Shown here: positions 8,562 through 17,178 of the stretch, piece by piece
How the letters are laid out: each line of letters opens with the position of its first letter
Position numbering within the stretch: position 1 is the first letter of the stretch
DNA from: Halorussus limi
GTDB lineage: Archaea; Halobacteriota; Halobacteria; Halobacteriales; Haladaptataceae
NCBI RefSeq assembly: GCF_023238205.1
Contig: NZ_CP096659.1
Coordinates: 2,497,626-2,561,625 of the forward strand
Direction: 5' to 3'
Length of the DNA stretch: 64,000 nucleotides
Made by a program: the position numbers and the translations under genes
The notes under the pieces: model-generated
What the model was told of the DNA's origin: nothing
What the model saw: only the letters and a program-made list of their open reading frames with translations
Database searches by the model: none

Positions 8562-9248
8562 ATGGGAGAGCCACTCGACACGCGCGAAGCGCAGGCCGAG
8601 GAGGTCATCGGCCGCCTCTACGACGAGTATCCAGACTCCACCATCTCGCTCAACTTCTCGAACCGCCTCGAACTCCTCATCGCGGTCATGCTCTCGGCGC
8701 AGTGTACCGACGAGCGCGTGAACGAGGAGACCGAACATCTCTTCGAGAAGTACGAGACCGTCGAGGACTACGCCGAGGCCGACGAGGACGAACTCTCGGA
8801 GGAACTCGGCTCCATCACCTACCACAACAGCAAGGCCGACTACATCAAGTCGTCCGCCCGGACCATCATCGACGAGTACGACGGCGAGGTTCCCGACACG
8901 ATGGAGGGACTGACCGACCTGAAGGGCGTCGGCCGCAAGACCGCCAACGTCGTCCTCCAGCACGGCTACGACATCGTCGAGGGCGTCGTCGTGGACACCC
9001 ACGTCCAGCGCATCTCCCGCCGACTCGGTATCACGGAGGACGAGCGACCGGAGGACATCGAGCAGGACCTGATGGGAATCGTCCCCGAGGAACACTGGCA
9101 GCAGTACACCCACCTGTTCATCAGTCACGGCCGAGCGACCTGCACCGCCCGGAACCCCGACTGCTCGGACTGCGTCGTGGAGGACCTCTGTCCGTCCTCG
9201 AAACTCGACCACGACGTGGACTTGGCCAGCGGCGAGACGTGGAACTGA
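8562..9248 (+). CDS. nth: endonuclease III, DNA glycosylase/AP lyase
   Basis: Base-excision repair enzyme removing oxidised pyrimidines and nicking the abasic site. The 228-residue protein shows the helix-hairpin-helix LKGVGRKTANVVL with the catalytic Lys, the catalytic Asp in VVDTHVQRISRRL, and the 4Fe-4S loop Cys-x6-Cys-x2-Cys-x5-Cys in CTARNPDCSDCVVEDLC. Length and motif order are those of the bacterial and archaeal Nth family. All key residues are present. It is transcribed alone, divergent from the small membrane protein upstream. Confidence 0.96.
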   Translation: MGEPLDTREAQAEEVIGRLYDEYPDSTISLNFSNRLELLIAVMLSAQCTDERVNEETEHLFEKYETVEDYAEADEDELSEELGSITYHNSKADYIKSSARTIIDEYDGEVPDTMEGLTDLKGVGRKTANVVLQHGYDIVEGVVVDTHVQRISRRLGITEDERPEDIEQDLMGIVPEEHWQQYTHLFISHGRATCTARNPDCSDCVVEDLCPSSKLDHDVDLASGETWN

Positions 9249-9323
9249 CCGCCCGCGGAGCTGTTTCTGCTAGCTCATTGTCAACTCCGGTGGATTGATT
9301 ACCGTCGCCGTTCGCGCTCCGCT

Positions 9324-9779
9324 ATGACGATAGACGAGACGGCGTCGATAGTAGACTCGACGCTCGGCGAGGTCGAACTCCGAGAGTACGTTACCGTCCA
9401 CGACTCCGAACTCGCCGACGGCGTGCGAGTGTACGAGCGGACCTCCGTCAAGAAGTCGGTGTTCGACGGCCCGACGGTCGTCAACGCGAACTGCTACGTC
9501 GAGAACGCGAGACTCGGCGAGCGCGTCCAAGTCGGCCCGAACGCCTCCATCGTCGGCGTCACGCACGACCTCACCGACACCGGGATGGAGTTCGGGAACG
9601 ACCGGTTCGAGGAAATCGTCGTGGAAGACGGCGCGTTCGTGGGGGCCGGTGCGGTCGTCCTTCCCGGCGTCACCGTCGGGGAAAACGCCGTCGTCGGAGC
9701 GGGGACGACGGTCTCGACGGACGTGCCGAGCGAGTGCGTCGTGCGGGCGGAATCGAACACGCGGACCCGAGAACTCTGA
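9324..9779 (+). CDS. left-handed beta-helix (hexapeptide repeat) acyltransferase-like protein
   Basis: A 151-residue protein made of hexapeptide turns: early turns (STLGEVELREYVTVHD) and a regular run near the C-terminus (IVVEDGAFVGAGAVVLPGV, VGENAVVGAGTTV). This is the LbetaH fold of sugar N-acyltransferases and gamma-type carbonic anhydrases. A His in VGVTHDLTD and the loop that follows it are in the place where transferases hold their catalytic His. The acceptor substrate is unknown; WbbJ-like nucleotide-sugar acetyltransferase is the closest guess. It stands alone between nth and a convergent membrane protein gene. Confidence 0.85.
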   Translation: MTIDETASIVDSTLGEVELREYVTVHDSELADGVRVYERTSVKKSVFDGPTVVNANCYVENARLGERVQVGPNASIVGVTHDLTDTGMEFGNDRFEEIVVEDGAFVGAGAVVLPGVTVGENAVVGAGTTVSTDVPSECVVRAESNTRTREL

Positions 9780-9796
9780 GCGGCGGTGAACTCGGT

Positions 9797-10285
9797 TCAG
9801 TACAACACGTAGTCGATGAAGAACCGGACCATCCCGATTAGCCACGCCAGCATCCAGAAGAGGACGTAGCCAGCGACGCCGACGCGGAGTCGGCCGCGCC
9901 ACGCGCCCATGTTCTCGTGGAGTTCGCCGATGTCCACGTCGCGGTCGGCCGCGTCGCTGTCGTACAGGTCGTGCTGGTGTTTGACCTGAAAGATGCGGAC
10001 GATGCCCGTCATCGCGACGAGCAACATCGCGTAGGCCTGGAGGCCGAGAAAGGCGTGGAGGGCCGCGAACCCGCCGAACTGGTCGAAGAACCGCGGGAGC
10101 ATCCACGTCACCAACGGCACTGTCGTCAGCAGGAGTCCGACCGTGATGAACTTGAGGTGGTGCATCAACACGTCCCACGTGACCACCTCCTGATTGAGGA
10201 TGTACCACGCCCCGTAGAGGTAGAACGGAAAGCTGGCAGTGACGACGAGGGCGACTCCGGCCGCAACCAACGTCTCGCTGGCCAT
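9797..10285 (-). CDS. four-helix haloarchaeal membrane protein (DUF7321-like)
   Basis: Integral membrane protein of 162 residues with helices at about 5-28, 42-62, 72-92 and 133-155. Histidines at membrane edges (LMHHLKF, AALHAFLGLQAYAML, KHQHDLY) resemble haem or metal sites in cytochrome-like or DUF420-type membrane proteins, but no binding can be proven. From memory it corresponds to the DUF7321 family, often found near respiratory genes in haloarchaea. The respiratory operon starts about 1.8 kb away on the other strand, so a link to electron transport is plausible but inferred. Confidence 0.75.
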   Translation of the reverse strand: MASETLVAAGVALVVTASFPFYLYGAWYILNQEVVTWDVLMHHLKFITVGLLLTTVPLVTWMLPRFFDQFGGFAALHAFLGLQAYAMLLVAMTGIVRIFQVKHQHDLYDSDAADRDVDIGELHENMGAWRGRLRVGVAGYVLFWMLAWLIGMVRFFIDYVLY

Positions 10286-10420
10286 GCGCGGCGGTTAGGA
10301 GCGCTGGCGGTTAAGGGGTGCGAAACCTGACTCGCGCAATCCGCCCGGACGGGGAGCGCCGCCACAGCGGGTAGCAACCTTAATCAGTTCGACGTACCAG
10401 GGTCGGGACGAACTATCTCA

Positions 10421-11356
10421 ATGTCCGGACTCACTATCGTCTGCGTGGACCCCGACGAGTCGGCGCGCGAGGAGACGCTCGCCCAACTGCGGGACGCGGG
10501 CGACGCCCCGACGCTGGTCACGGCCGAGTCGCTCGCGGCGGCCGAGGAACGGGTGCGCGACCGGGACGTCGACTGCGTCGTGACCGAACACGACCTTCCC
10601 GACGGAACCGGCCTCGAACTCGCCGCGCGCGTCCGGGACTTCCGGCCGAGCGTCGGGTGCGTCCTCTACACCGCGGCCGACCGCGAGCAGTTGGCGACCG
10701 ACGAGTTCGGCGACCCGGTCGCGGAGTACGTCGCCAAGGACGCGCCGAACGCGGCCGAGCAGTTGCGGAACGTCGTGGCGTTCACCGGGTCGTTCCGGAC
10801 CCAGACGGCGTATCCGCTCCCCCAGAACGAGACCGACCGACTCGCCGCGCTCGAGGCCTACGAACTCGACCCCGAGACGCTACAGGACGACGTCGAACGG
10901 ATTACCGACCTCGCGGCCCGGCACCTCGACGTGCCGATGGCGTCCGTCAACCTGATAAAGGAACACAGTCAGGAGTTTCTGGTCTGTCACGGCGCGAACT
11001 GGACGCCGACGAACCGCGAGGACTCCATCTGCACCTACGCCATCGTCGAGGACGGGCCGGTCGCCGTGGTCGAAGACGTGAAGGAGGACCCGCGGTTCGC
11101 GGAGAACCGGACGCTCGACGACCTCGGAATCCGGTCGTACGCCGGCGCGGACCTGCGGACCTCGGACGGACTGGCCATCGGGACGCTCTGTGCCTACGGC
11201 GAGGAGCCACGAACCTTCTCGGAGAGCGACCGGGAGTTCCTCGCCACGCTGGCCGACGTGACGATGACCGTCCTCGAACTCCACCACGAGGTGACGCAGT
11301 TACAGCGCGACCCCGCCGACCTGCCGGAGCGAGACGCCGGGAGTGGTCGCCGGTGA
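10421..11356 (+). CDS. receiver-like domain plus GAF domain protein, phosphoacceptor Asp replaced by Glu
   Basis: Residues 1-125 have a response-regulator fold: acidic pocket VCVDPDES, the beta3 strand DCVVTEHDLPDGTG, the Thr of VLYTAA and the Lys of VAKDAP. The position that normally carries the phosphoaccepting Asp is Glu56, which mimics a permanently phosphorylated state. Residues about 140-295 form a GAF domain with typical motifs (MASVNLIKEHSQEFLVCHG, SICTYAI, GTLCAYG). There is no output or DNA-binding domain, so it probably acts on a partner. The stop overlaps the GTG of the next gene by three bases, which points to that protein as the partner. A TATA-like cttaat lies about 40 bases upstream. 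Confidence 0.88.
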   Translation: MSGLTIVCVDPDESAREETLAQLRDAGDAPTLVTAESLAAAEERVRDRDVDCVVTEHDLPDGTGLELAARVRDFRPSVGCVLYTAADREQLATDEFGDPVAEYVAKDAPNAAEQLRNVVAFTGSFRTQTAYPLPQNETDRLAALEAYELDPETLQDDVERITDLAARHLDVPMASVNLIKEHSQEFLVCHGANWTPTNREDSICTYAIVEDGPVAVVEDVKEDPRFAENRTLDDLGIRSYAGADLRTSDGLAIGTLCAYGEEPRTFSESDREFLATLADVTMTVLELHHEVTQLQRDPADLPERDAGSGRR

Positions 11357-12018
11357 GCGAACGACGCGCCCGACCGTACGAGTTCGCCGACGACCTGCCG
11401 CTCGGGAGCATCGAACCCGGTACGAACCTGCTCGTCGCGGGACCCGCGATGGGCGGCGCGCGGCGACTCGCGCTCCGCCTCGTCGCCGAGGGGAACGACC
11501 GCGGGGAGGGGATGGTCCTCGTCTCGACCGACAAGGCGAGCGGGAAACTGCTCTCCGAGTGCGACGGCCTCTGTACCGACCTCGGACGCTCGCCGCTCGG
11601 CGTCGTGGACTGCGTGAGCAGGGGGTCGGGGAGTGGCCGGTTCGCCGACAGGGTCGAGACGGTGTCGAGTCCGGGCGACCTGACCGGCATCGGCATCGAG
11701 TTCTCGGGGCTCTACCAGAACATCCATCGGGCGGGCACCGAGCGCGTTCGCGCGGGCCTGTACTCCGTCTCGACGCTGTTGATGTACGCCGACTTTCAGA
11801 CCGTCTCGCGGTTCGTACACACCGTCAGCGGGCGCATCGCGGCGACCGACGGCCTCGGCGTGTTCTTCATCGACCCGGCCACGCAGGACCAGAAGGTCGT
11901 CAGCACCGTGACCCAACTCTGCGACGCCAGAGTCGACGTTCGGGAGCGCGACGACGGGGGCAGCGAACTCCGAGTTCGGGGCCTGCGCGACCAACCGCGC
12001 GAGTGGACGCCGTTCTGA
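11353..12018 (+). CDS. degenerate RecA/KaiC-like protein (DUF7504-like)
   Basis: A 221-residue cytoplasmic protein with a RecA-like layout: a P-loop position reading LLVAGPAMGGARRLALRLV, an early strand GMVLVSTDKAS and a Walker-B-like strand GVFFIDPAT. The P-loop lacks the Lys that contacts ATP phosphates (Ala-Arg instead of Lys-Thr/Ser), so ATP hydrolysis is doubtful. Haloarchaea carry many such proteins (DUF7504 from memory), usually beside receiver or HTR-like genes. It starts at GTG 11353, inside the stop of the receiver-GAF gene, so translation is coupled. It probably works in the same signalling pathway; output unknown. Confidence 0.82.
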   Translation: MSERRARPYEFADDLPLGSIEPGTNLLVAGPAMGGARRLALRLVAEGNDRGEGMVLVSTDKASGKLLSECDGLCTDLGRSPLGVVDCVSRGSGSGRFADRVETVSSPGDLTGIGIEFSGLYQNIHRAGTERVRAGLYSVSTLLMYADFQTVSRFVHTVSGRIAATDGLGVFFIDPATQDQKVVSTVTQLCDARVDVRERDDGGSELRVRGLRDQPREWTPF

Positions 12019-12117
12019 CTTTTCACGCCAATCGACGCCGTTCGGACCGGTCTCGACCGACCGCGCGCCGAGACTACGTCGCGGCGCTTATACCGCTACG
12101 GGTCTGACTTTCGGACA

Positions 12118-13023
12118 ATGACCGACGCCTCGGACGACCCGGCGGGCGAGCGACCGGTCGATTCGCCGAGCGGGGCCGACGCGGGCGACCGGCCCGCCCC
12201 CGAAGAAGGGGCGGAGACTCGGGACCGCCCCGCAGGCGACGAGCGCGACCGACTCACGCCCGAGGAAATCGAGGAGAAGTACGACTTCGAGGACTTCGGG
12301 CCGCAGGACATGGCCGAGATGACCTACGAGGAGTGGGAGGCCGTCTTCGACCACGACTCGTGGATCACCGGCCGCGACCTGCTCGACAGGGTCGAGGCCG
12401 ACCTCCAGAGTCGGGTCGCCGACCGCGACGTGTTCGCCGTGGTCGAGCGCATCGAACAGGAGGGCGAACCGCAACTGCTGGCGTACTCCGACGAGGGGTA
12501 CGCCGTGGTCTACCCCGACGGGACAATCGAGGGGAGCGGCACCGTCCTCCGCGACGTGAAACCCTCGGTCGCTCTGGCCTCGATGGAGAGCTACGACGTG
12601 CCCGAGATGCCGGAGGGCGAGGTGCTTCCCGACCCCGCGGAGGTGCCGGAGGGGTCCGGGAAACTCGGCAACCAGTTGATGCAGGTCGTCGCCGCGGTCC
12701 ACGTCCTCGCGGGCGTCGCACTGCTCGTGTCGTGGATAGCCGTCGGCCTCCCCATCATCGCAGCGGTGGCGGCGTTCGGCTTCCTCGCCTTCGGCGTGTT
12801 CGTCTTCCTCTTGGTGGCGAACGCCCGACTCTCCGACCGGTTCCGCGCCGAAGAGTACCGCAACCGCCTCCGGGCGGTCGGGTTGGATGACGAGAAGCGC
12901 CCCGACTTCCTCCCCGACTCCGACGCCGAGTCGTCCGATTCGCTCGCCGAGGAGACCGCCGACCCGGCCGACGGCGGGGCGGCGGAAACCGGAGTCTCGT
13001 CGGCCTCCGAGAGTGGGAACTAG
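12118..13023 (+). CDS. membrane protein of the halocyanin/Rieske cluster (DUF7319-like)
   Basis: 301 residues: an acidic disordered N-terminus (1-40), a conserved soluble domain (EEIEEKYDFEDFGPQDMAEM to about 170), two adjacent membrane helices at about 183-205 and 208-230, then an acidic tail. From memory this is the DUF7319 family, which sits next to halocyanin and cytochrome b genes in many haloarchaea. A TATA-like gcttatacc 25-33 bases before the ATG makes it leaderless. The next gene has its own TATA box, so it may be a separate transcript. A role in assembly or as an accessory subunit of the quinol-oxidising complex is inferred from position only. Confidence 0.8.
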   Translation: MTDASDDPAGERPVDSPSGADAGDRPAPEEGAETRDRPAGDERDRLTPEEIEEKYDFEDFGPQDMAEMTYEEWEAVFDHDSWITGRDLLDRVEADLQSRVADRDVFAVVERIEQEGEPQLLAYSDEGYAVVYPDGTIEGSGTVLRDVKPSVALASMESYDVPEMPEGEVLPDPAEVPEGSGKLGNQLMQVVAAVHVLAGVALLVSWIAVGLPIIAAVAAFGFLAFGVFVFLLVANARLSDRFRAEEYRNRLRAVGLDDEKRPDFLPDSDAESSDSLAEETADPADGGAAETGVSSASESGN

Positions 13024-13108
13024 ACCCATACTCGGCGCGTCGGCCGCCGAAACACCGGTCCGGCGGCATCGGTGGCTTTAAGCAAGTCGTGTCCTGACTT
13101 TCAACTGT

Positions 13109-13762
13109 ATGAAGAGGCGGGACTTTCTGATGGCAGCCACCGGTGTTGCGGGCGGCGGTGCCGCAGGGGCGACGGCCGCTGCGGCCCAAGAGACGACCAC
13201 CACGTCGTCCGGCAATACCACTGCCTCTGGAAACGAGACCACGACTGCCGCCAACGGAACGACGACCAGCGGAGGCGCGTCCGGCGGTGGCGGTCCGACC
13301 AAAGAGGTGATAGTCGGTCCCGGCGGGAGCCTCGTGTTCGAGCCCGCCGAGATTACGATTGCAACGGGAACGACGGTGAAGTGGGTCTGGGAGTCGGACA
13401 ACCACAACGTCGTCCCGTCGAGCCAACCCGAGGGTGCTGACTGGCAGGGGACGCCCGGCGCACCCAGTAAGACGTACAACACGGGCTACGAGTACTCCCA
13501 CACGTTCAATACGACCGGAACGTTCGAGTACTACTGTCAGCCTCACGAGACCGCCGGGATGGTCGGTACCATCAACGTCAAAGAGAGCATCAGTAGCGGC
13601 GGCGGTGGCGGGCAGAAAGAGGCCAACCCCGAACACATGGGCGTTCCGTTCCAAGCCCACTTCGTCGGCCTCGCGACCCTGTTGATGATAGCCGTGTCGC
13701 TCGTCTACACGTTCTTCCTCCTGAAGTACGGCGAATCGCCGCACGCGAGTGGAGGTAACTAA
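13109..13762 (+). CDS. halocyanin (blue copper protein), Tat-exported, C-terminal membrane anchor
   Basis: Type-1 copper electron carrier on the outer membrane face, 217 residues. The Tat signal is KRRDFLMAATGV followed by an Ala-rich h-region. A Thr/Ser/Asn linker precedes the plastocyanin domain (about 70-155) with copper ligands visible: His in SDNHNVVPSS, Cys and His in YYCQPHETAGM, and that Met. A C-terminal helix (FVGLATLLMIAVSLVYTFFL) anchors it. It begins the operon with Rieske and cytochrome b genes and has its own TATA-like ctttaagc about 30 bases upstream, so it is likely the electron acceptor of that complex. A near-copy is cut by the right window edge. Confidence 0.95.
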   Translation: MKRRDFLMAATGVAGGGAAGATAAAAQETTTTSSGNTTASGNETTTAANGTTTSGGASGGGGPTKEVIVGPGGSLVFEPAEITIATGTTVKWVWESDNHNVVPSSQPEGADWQGTPGAPSKTYNTGYEYSHTFNTTGTFEYYCQPHETAGMVGTINVKESISSGGGGGQKEANPEHMGVPFQAHFVGLATLLMIAVSLVYTFFLLKYGESPHASGGN

Positions 13763-13764
13763 CG

Positions 13765-14151
13765 ATGTCATCCACAGGCTCGACCTACGGCGACATTCAC
13801 CGCTACGAAGCGGCGCGGGAGAGTACGGCCGCGGCCATCGCCATCGTCCTGCTGACGGTGGTCGAGGTCGTGTTCGTCGGTCTGTTCACGTACGGACTGG
13901 TGACCGGTTGGGGGTACAGCGAGATCGGGAACATGTACCTCGGGGGCGTCCTCGCGGTCATCTTCATCGACCTCGCGTTCATCCTCCTACTGTACCGCAA
14001 GGAGTTCCTCCCCGACGTGATGATCGTCAAGAAGCGCCGCCGCAAGTGGGAAGACCTCTACATCCGCGAGGAACAGCAGCACGGCACCGACTCGGTCGGT
14101 GACGCGTGGTCGCAGTTCAAACAGGCAGTGTACCCGTACTACAAACGATAA
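13765..14151 (+). CDS. small membrane subunit candidate of the Rieske/cytochrome b cluster (DUF7318-like)
   Basis: 128 residues with two membrane helices (about 23-47 and 54-75) and a basic cytosolic C-terminal tail (KKRRRKWEDLY). The start lies only two bases after the halocyanin stop and the next gene follows two bases after its stop, a tight operon arrangement. It resembles the family I remember as DUF7318. No cofactor-binding residue is obvious. Its conserved place between halocyanin and Rieske genes suggests an accessory subunit of the quinol:halocyanin oxidoreductase; this is inference. Confidence 0.82.
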   Translation: MSSTGSTYGDIHRYEAARESTAAAIAIVLLTVVEVVFVGLFTYGLVTGWGYSEIGNMYLGGVLAVIFIDLAFILLLYRKEFLPDVMIVKKRRRKWEDLYIREEQQHGTDSVGDAWSQFKQAVYPYYKR

Positions 14152-14153
14152 CT

Positions 14154-15002
14154 ATGGCAGGAGAAGACGATAAGTATCCCGAGAGCACAGGTCGTCGCCG
14201 CTTCGTGAAAGGCGTGGTCGGCAGCGCGTCCCTCGCGGGCGTCGGCACGGCCGCCGCGGCGGGTATCAACTCCACGACGTCGCCGACCGGCGCCGGCGGT
14301 GGCATCACGAAGTTCATGGCGATGGAGAACACCGCCGGTCCTGCGCCGCGCGGGATGCCCCAGATTCCGGTCGAGATAGACTCGGAGGGCTACCTGAAGG
14401 GCGTCTGGCCCGACGTGAAGACGGTTAAACAGCAGGGGCGAGAAGTGAAAGTCGCAGAGATGGAACTGGGCGGAGTGACGTACTCCGCCGAGTGGTTCCA
14501 GTACTGCGGCGTCCAGACGTACCCCGGCGTCCAACCCGACGCCGACCAGGACAACTACTTCCGATACTCCGGCAACTCGAAGTTCGAGTGGCAGAACGAG
14601 GAGGTCAGCGAAGGCAACAAGATTCACGTCGACGACTTCAGCGACTACGAGACGTGGGGCAACGGCATCGGACGAGACGGTCTCGGCAAACCCGCACAAG
14701 GGACGTGGCGCTCGCAGGACATCCCGCCGAGCGGCACGATGCCGATTCAGGTCATCCGTAGCACGCGGGTCGAAGAGATGGCCAAGGACAACGAGTGGCT
14801 GAAGGCCAGCACCCAGGAAGGATTCATTGCGAACTTGAACAAATGCACGCACTTTTGTTGCGTGCCGTCGTTCAAGGGTCTGGCAGGGTCCGCGGTGGCC
14901 AACGCACAGGACAAGATCTACTGTCAGTGCCACCAGTCGGTGTACGACCCGTTCAACATCGTGGAGAAATCGTTCGTGGCGCTCCCGCGACCGGAGGAAT
15001 AA
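14154..15002 (+). CDS. Rieske 2Fe-2S protein, Tat-exported
   Basis: Iron-sulfur subunit of a bc1/b6f-like complex, 282 residues. An N-terminal twin-arginine motif (GRRRFVKGVVG) leads into the Ala-rich membrane segment that anchors Rieske proteins. Cluster ligands are Cys231 and His233 (CTHFCC) and Cys257 and His260 (CQCH), with Cys236 and Cys259 placed for the usual disulphide. An insertion of roughly 90 residues (about 115-205, acidic) precedes the cluster domain, longer than in bacterial proteins. It is in an operon with halocyanin upstream and split cytochrome b downstream. ATG 14154 was chosen over the upstream frame extension, which overlaps the previous gene. Confidence 0.95.
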   Translation: MAGEDDKYPESTGRRRFVKGVVGSASLAGVGTAAAAGINSTTSPTGAGGGITKFMAMENTAGPAPRGMPQIPVEIDSEGYLKGVWPDVKTVKQQGREVKVAEMELGGVTYSAEWFQYCGVQTYPGVQPDADQDNYFRYSGNSKFEWQNEEVSEGNKIHVDDFSDYETWGNGIGRDGLGKPAQGTWRSQDIPPSGTMPIQVIRSTRVEEMAKDNEWLKASTQEGFIANLNKCTHFCCVPSFKGLAGSAVANAQDKIYCQCHQSVYDPFNIVEKSFVALPRPEE

Positions 15003-15005
15003 CGA

Positions 15006-15809
15006 ATGAGCTTAGAACGGAAAGACGAACACGACCACGGCGAGTGGATGAAGGAGAAGGATCTCACGCCGGTAGAGACGACGTTCCTGACCGCACTCAT
15101 CTGGATGGACCAGCGGTTCCGGATCGTCGACTACCTCGAGATTCTTGAGACCCTCTACTACAGGGTCAACATGCAGATGCCCAAGAGCCACACCGAGCAG
15201 TACAACTTGGACAACAAGTTCTGGTACTGGTACCCGCTGTACGCGCTCGGTAGCTTCTCGACCATCGCGTACGGTGTAGCCGCGCTGAGTGGCGCGTTAC
15301 TCGGATTCTACTACGCACCGGGGACCGTATCGGCGTCAGGTGACGCGTCGTTGGCCTACAACCAGTTGTCGTTCATCATGACCGAGTTGAACTTCGGATT
15401 CATGCTCCGGTCTATCCACCGGTGGGCGGCGCAGGTGATGGTCGCGGCAGTGTTCCTGCACATGATCCGGGTGTACTTCACCGGCGCGTACAAGGAGCCT
15501 CGTGAACTCAACTGGCTGCTGGGCATCATCCTCATCAGCCTGACTATGGTGTTCGGTTACTCCGGATACCTCCTCACCTGGGACCAGTTGGCGTTCTGGG
15601 CCAGCCAGATCGGCGTCGAGATGAGCCTCTCGATACCGCTCATCGGCGAGTGGGTCGCACAGCTGGTGTTCGGCGGGTTCAGTCCCGGAGCGGCGACGCT
15701 CCAGCGCATGTACATCATGCACGTGTTCCTGCTCCCGTTCGTAGTCACGACCCTCGTCGCGGTCCACATCGCCATCGTGTGGATTCAGGGCATCGCAGAA
15801 CCCCACTAA
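15006..15809 (+). CDS. cytochrome b N-terminal domain protein (b6-like), haem-binding
   Basis: Membrane subunit carrying the two b haems of the quinol oxidising complex, 267 residues with four main helices. Paired haem ligands are visible: His in RSIHRWAAQ and in FLHMIRVYF, and His in YIMHVFLLP and VAVHIAIV. The size matches cytochrome b6 of split b6f-type complexes rather than full-length mitochondrial cytochrome b. It follows the Rieske gene after three bases and precedes the C-terminal half after three bases. It is missing nothing that I can see. Confidence 0.95.
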   Translation: MSLERKDEHDHGEWMKEKDLTPVETTFLTALIWMDQRFRIVDYLEILETLYYRVNMQMPKSHTEQYNLDNKFWYWYPLYALGSFSTIAYGVAALSGALLGFYYAPGTVSASGDASLAYNQLSFIMTELNFGFMLRSIHRWAAQVMVAAVFLHMIRVYFTGAYKEPRELNWLLGIILISLTMVFGYSGYLLTWDQLAFWASQIGVEMSLSIPLIGEWVAQLVFGGFSPGAATLQRMYIMHVFLLPFVVTTLVAVHIAIVWIQGIAEPH

Positions 15810-15812
15810 ACC

Positions 15813-16592
15813 ATGTCAGACGAACAAGCAAAAACCGACGGAAGCGGAGAAGCACAGACGGACGGCGGCGGCACCGGCATTGTCCCGCCCGACGACGAGA
15901 CCCCGACGTGGAGCGAGCGCAAGGAGCGCACACAGGGGCTCTCCCGACTGACCTACGAGTACTTCGAGCGTGCGCGCCGCGAGGACCAGGACCTTCGACA
16001 GGAGTCCAGTTACGTCGAGCGTGACGTGCTGGCGTTCCCGGTGTGGCCCCACGAGATGATCCGGAACCTCTCGTTGACGAGTTTCTTCGTCGGGATGATC
16101 CTCTTCCTGTCCGCGACGCTCCCGCCCCACCTCGGGGCGCCGGCCGACCCGAGTTCGACACCGGCGGTCATCCTGCCGGACTGGTACCTCTACTGGTCGT
16201 TCGGACTGCTGAAGCTGGGCCCGCTCAACCCCGAACTGGCGATCCTCGGCGGCGAGAAGTTGCTGTCCGACCGCGCCTACGGCGTCATCGCCAACGTCGT
16301 GGTGGTCGGGTTCATCGCCATGGTTCCGTTCCTGAACAAGGGGAGCGCGCGCCGCCCCGTCGAGCAGCCGTTCTGGGCCGCCGTCGGGATGGCCGGGTTC
16401 GTGTTCGCGTGGACCATCAGTGCAGTGTCCATCAAGAACCTCGTCCCCATCAACTCCCACTTGCTGTTCGACCTCGCGTTCCTGCTGCCGATTATCGCAG
16501 GCACCATCACCTACGCGGTGCTGAAGTCGATGCGCGAGGGGTACATGTTCGACCTCAACCGGCGGTACTACCGGCTCCGGCCGCCGAAGTGA
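15813..16592 (+). CDS. cytochrome b C-terminal domain (subunit IV-like) protein
   Basis: 259 residues with an acidic, hydrophilic N-terminus (1-70) and membrane helices at about 85-110, 152-172, 186-206 and 213-231. The motif ILPDWYLYWSFGLLKL corresponds to the PEWY-type quinol-oxidising loop of cytochrome b: here it reads PDWY. That residue change is also seen in some prokaryotic complexes. With the preceding gene it completes cytochrome b. The first helix pair and PDWY assignment rest on family knowledge. Confidence 0.9.
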   Translation: MSDEQAKTDGSGEAQTDGGGTGIVPPDDETPTWSERKERTQGLSRLTYEYFERARREDQDLRQESSYVERDVLAFPVWPHEMIRNLSLTSFFVGMILFLSATLPPHLGAPADPSSTPAVILPDWYLYWSFGLLKLGPLNPELAILGGEKLLSDRAYGVIANVVVVGFIAMVPFLNKGSARRPVEQPFWAAVGMAGFVFAWTISAVSIKNLVPINSHLLFDLAFLLPIIAGTITYAVLKSMREGYMFDLNRRYYRLRPPK

Positions 16593-16610
16593 CGCCGCAG
16601 GATTTTCCTT

Positions 16611-16931
16611 ATGAATTCGAGTACGGACAACGCCGACGTCGAGGGGGAGTCTCCCGACCGCGAAGTCGAGGTACCCATCGGGCTCTACAAGGTCGTCATC
16701 GTGTTCTCGACCATGTTCGCGGTGGCGTTCGTCGTGGGTGGGTTCATCGTCCTCGACACCGCGACGCGACGGGCGCGGCTCTCGCCGTCGGAGATGAACC
16801 TGCCGCTCGCGCTGCTCGGCGTGGCGATGATAGCGGCGGGCGGGGTCGTCTACGCCTTCGCGACCCGGTTCCGCGCCGAGGGAATGGGAAAACCTAAAGA
16901 CGGCTCCGACGAACCATCAAACAATGGCTGA
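16611..16931 (+). CDS. two-helix membrane protein of the respiratory operon (DUF7315-like)
   Basis: 106 residues: acidic N-terminus, helix at about 26-48, helix at about 64-85, and a Lys/Asp/Ser-rich cytosolic tail. The gene follows the cytochrome b C-terminal gene by 18 bases and overlaps the next start by eight bases, so it is co-transcribed. From memory it matches the DUF7315 family. No redox motif is visible. It may be a small structural subunit of the complex. Confidence 0.78.
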   Translation: MNSSTDNADVEGESPDREVEVPIGLYKVVIVFSTMFAVAFVVGGFIVLDTATRRARLSPSEMNLPLALLGVAMIAAGGVVYAFATRFRAEGMGKPKDGSDEPSNNG

Positions 16932-17178
16932 CGAATTCGCTAAGGGATTCGGTATCCTGACGGGCGGCGGTCTCGTCTGGATGGTGCTGTCGGGTTGGTA
17001 CACGACGCCGGGGTTCGAAGACACGCAACTCCTCGGTAAGATTCCCGGCAACCTCGACACCTACGGACAGTTCGCCATCATGCTCCGGGAGGTAATGTTC
17101 TGGTTCACCGTCCTCGGAGTAGTGACGTTCTGGGTCGTCCTCCCGGCGCTCGAAGAGCTTCGGGAAGCATCGTCGTAG
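16924..17178 (+). CDS. two-helix membrane protein of the respiratory operon (DUF7314-like)
   Basis: 84 residues, with helices near 9-26 and 52-76 joined by a loop of about 25 residues (GWYTTPGFEDTQLLGKIPG). It is the last gene of the operon that starts at halocyanin and overlaps the previous gene. It resembles DUF7314 as I recall it. Its small size and tight coupling suggest a subunit comparable to the small helices of b6f complexes (Pet-type), which is an inference. Confidence 0.75.
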   Translation: MADEFAKGFGILTGGGLVWMVLSGWYTTPGFEDTQLLGKIPGNLDTYGQFAIMLREVMFWFTVLGVVTFWVVLPALEELREASS

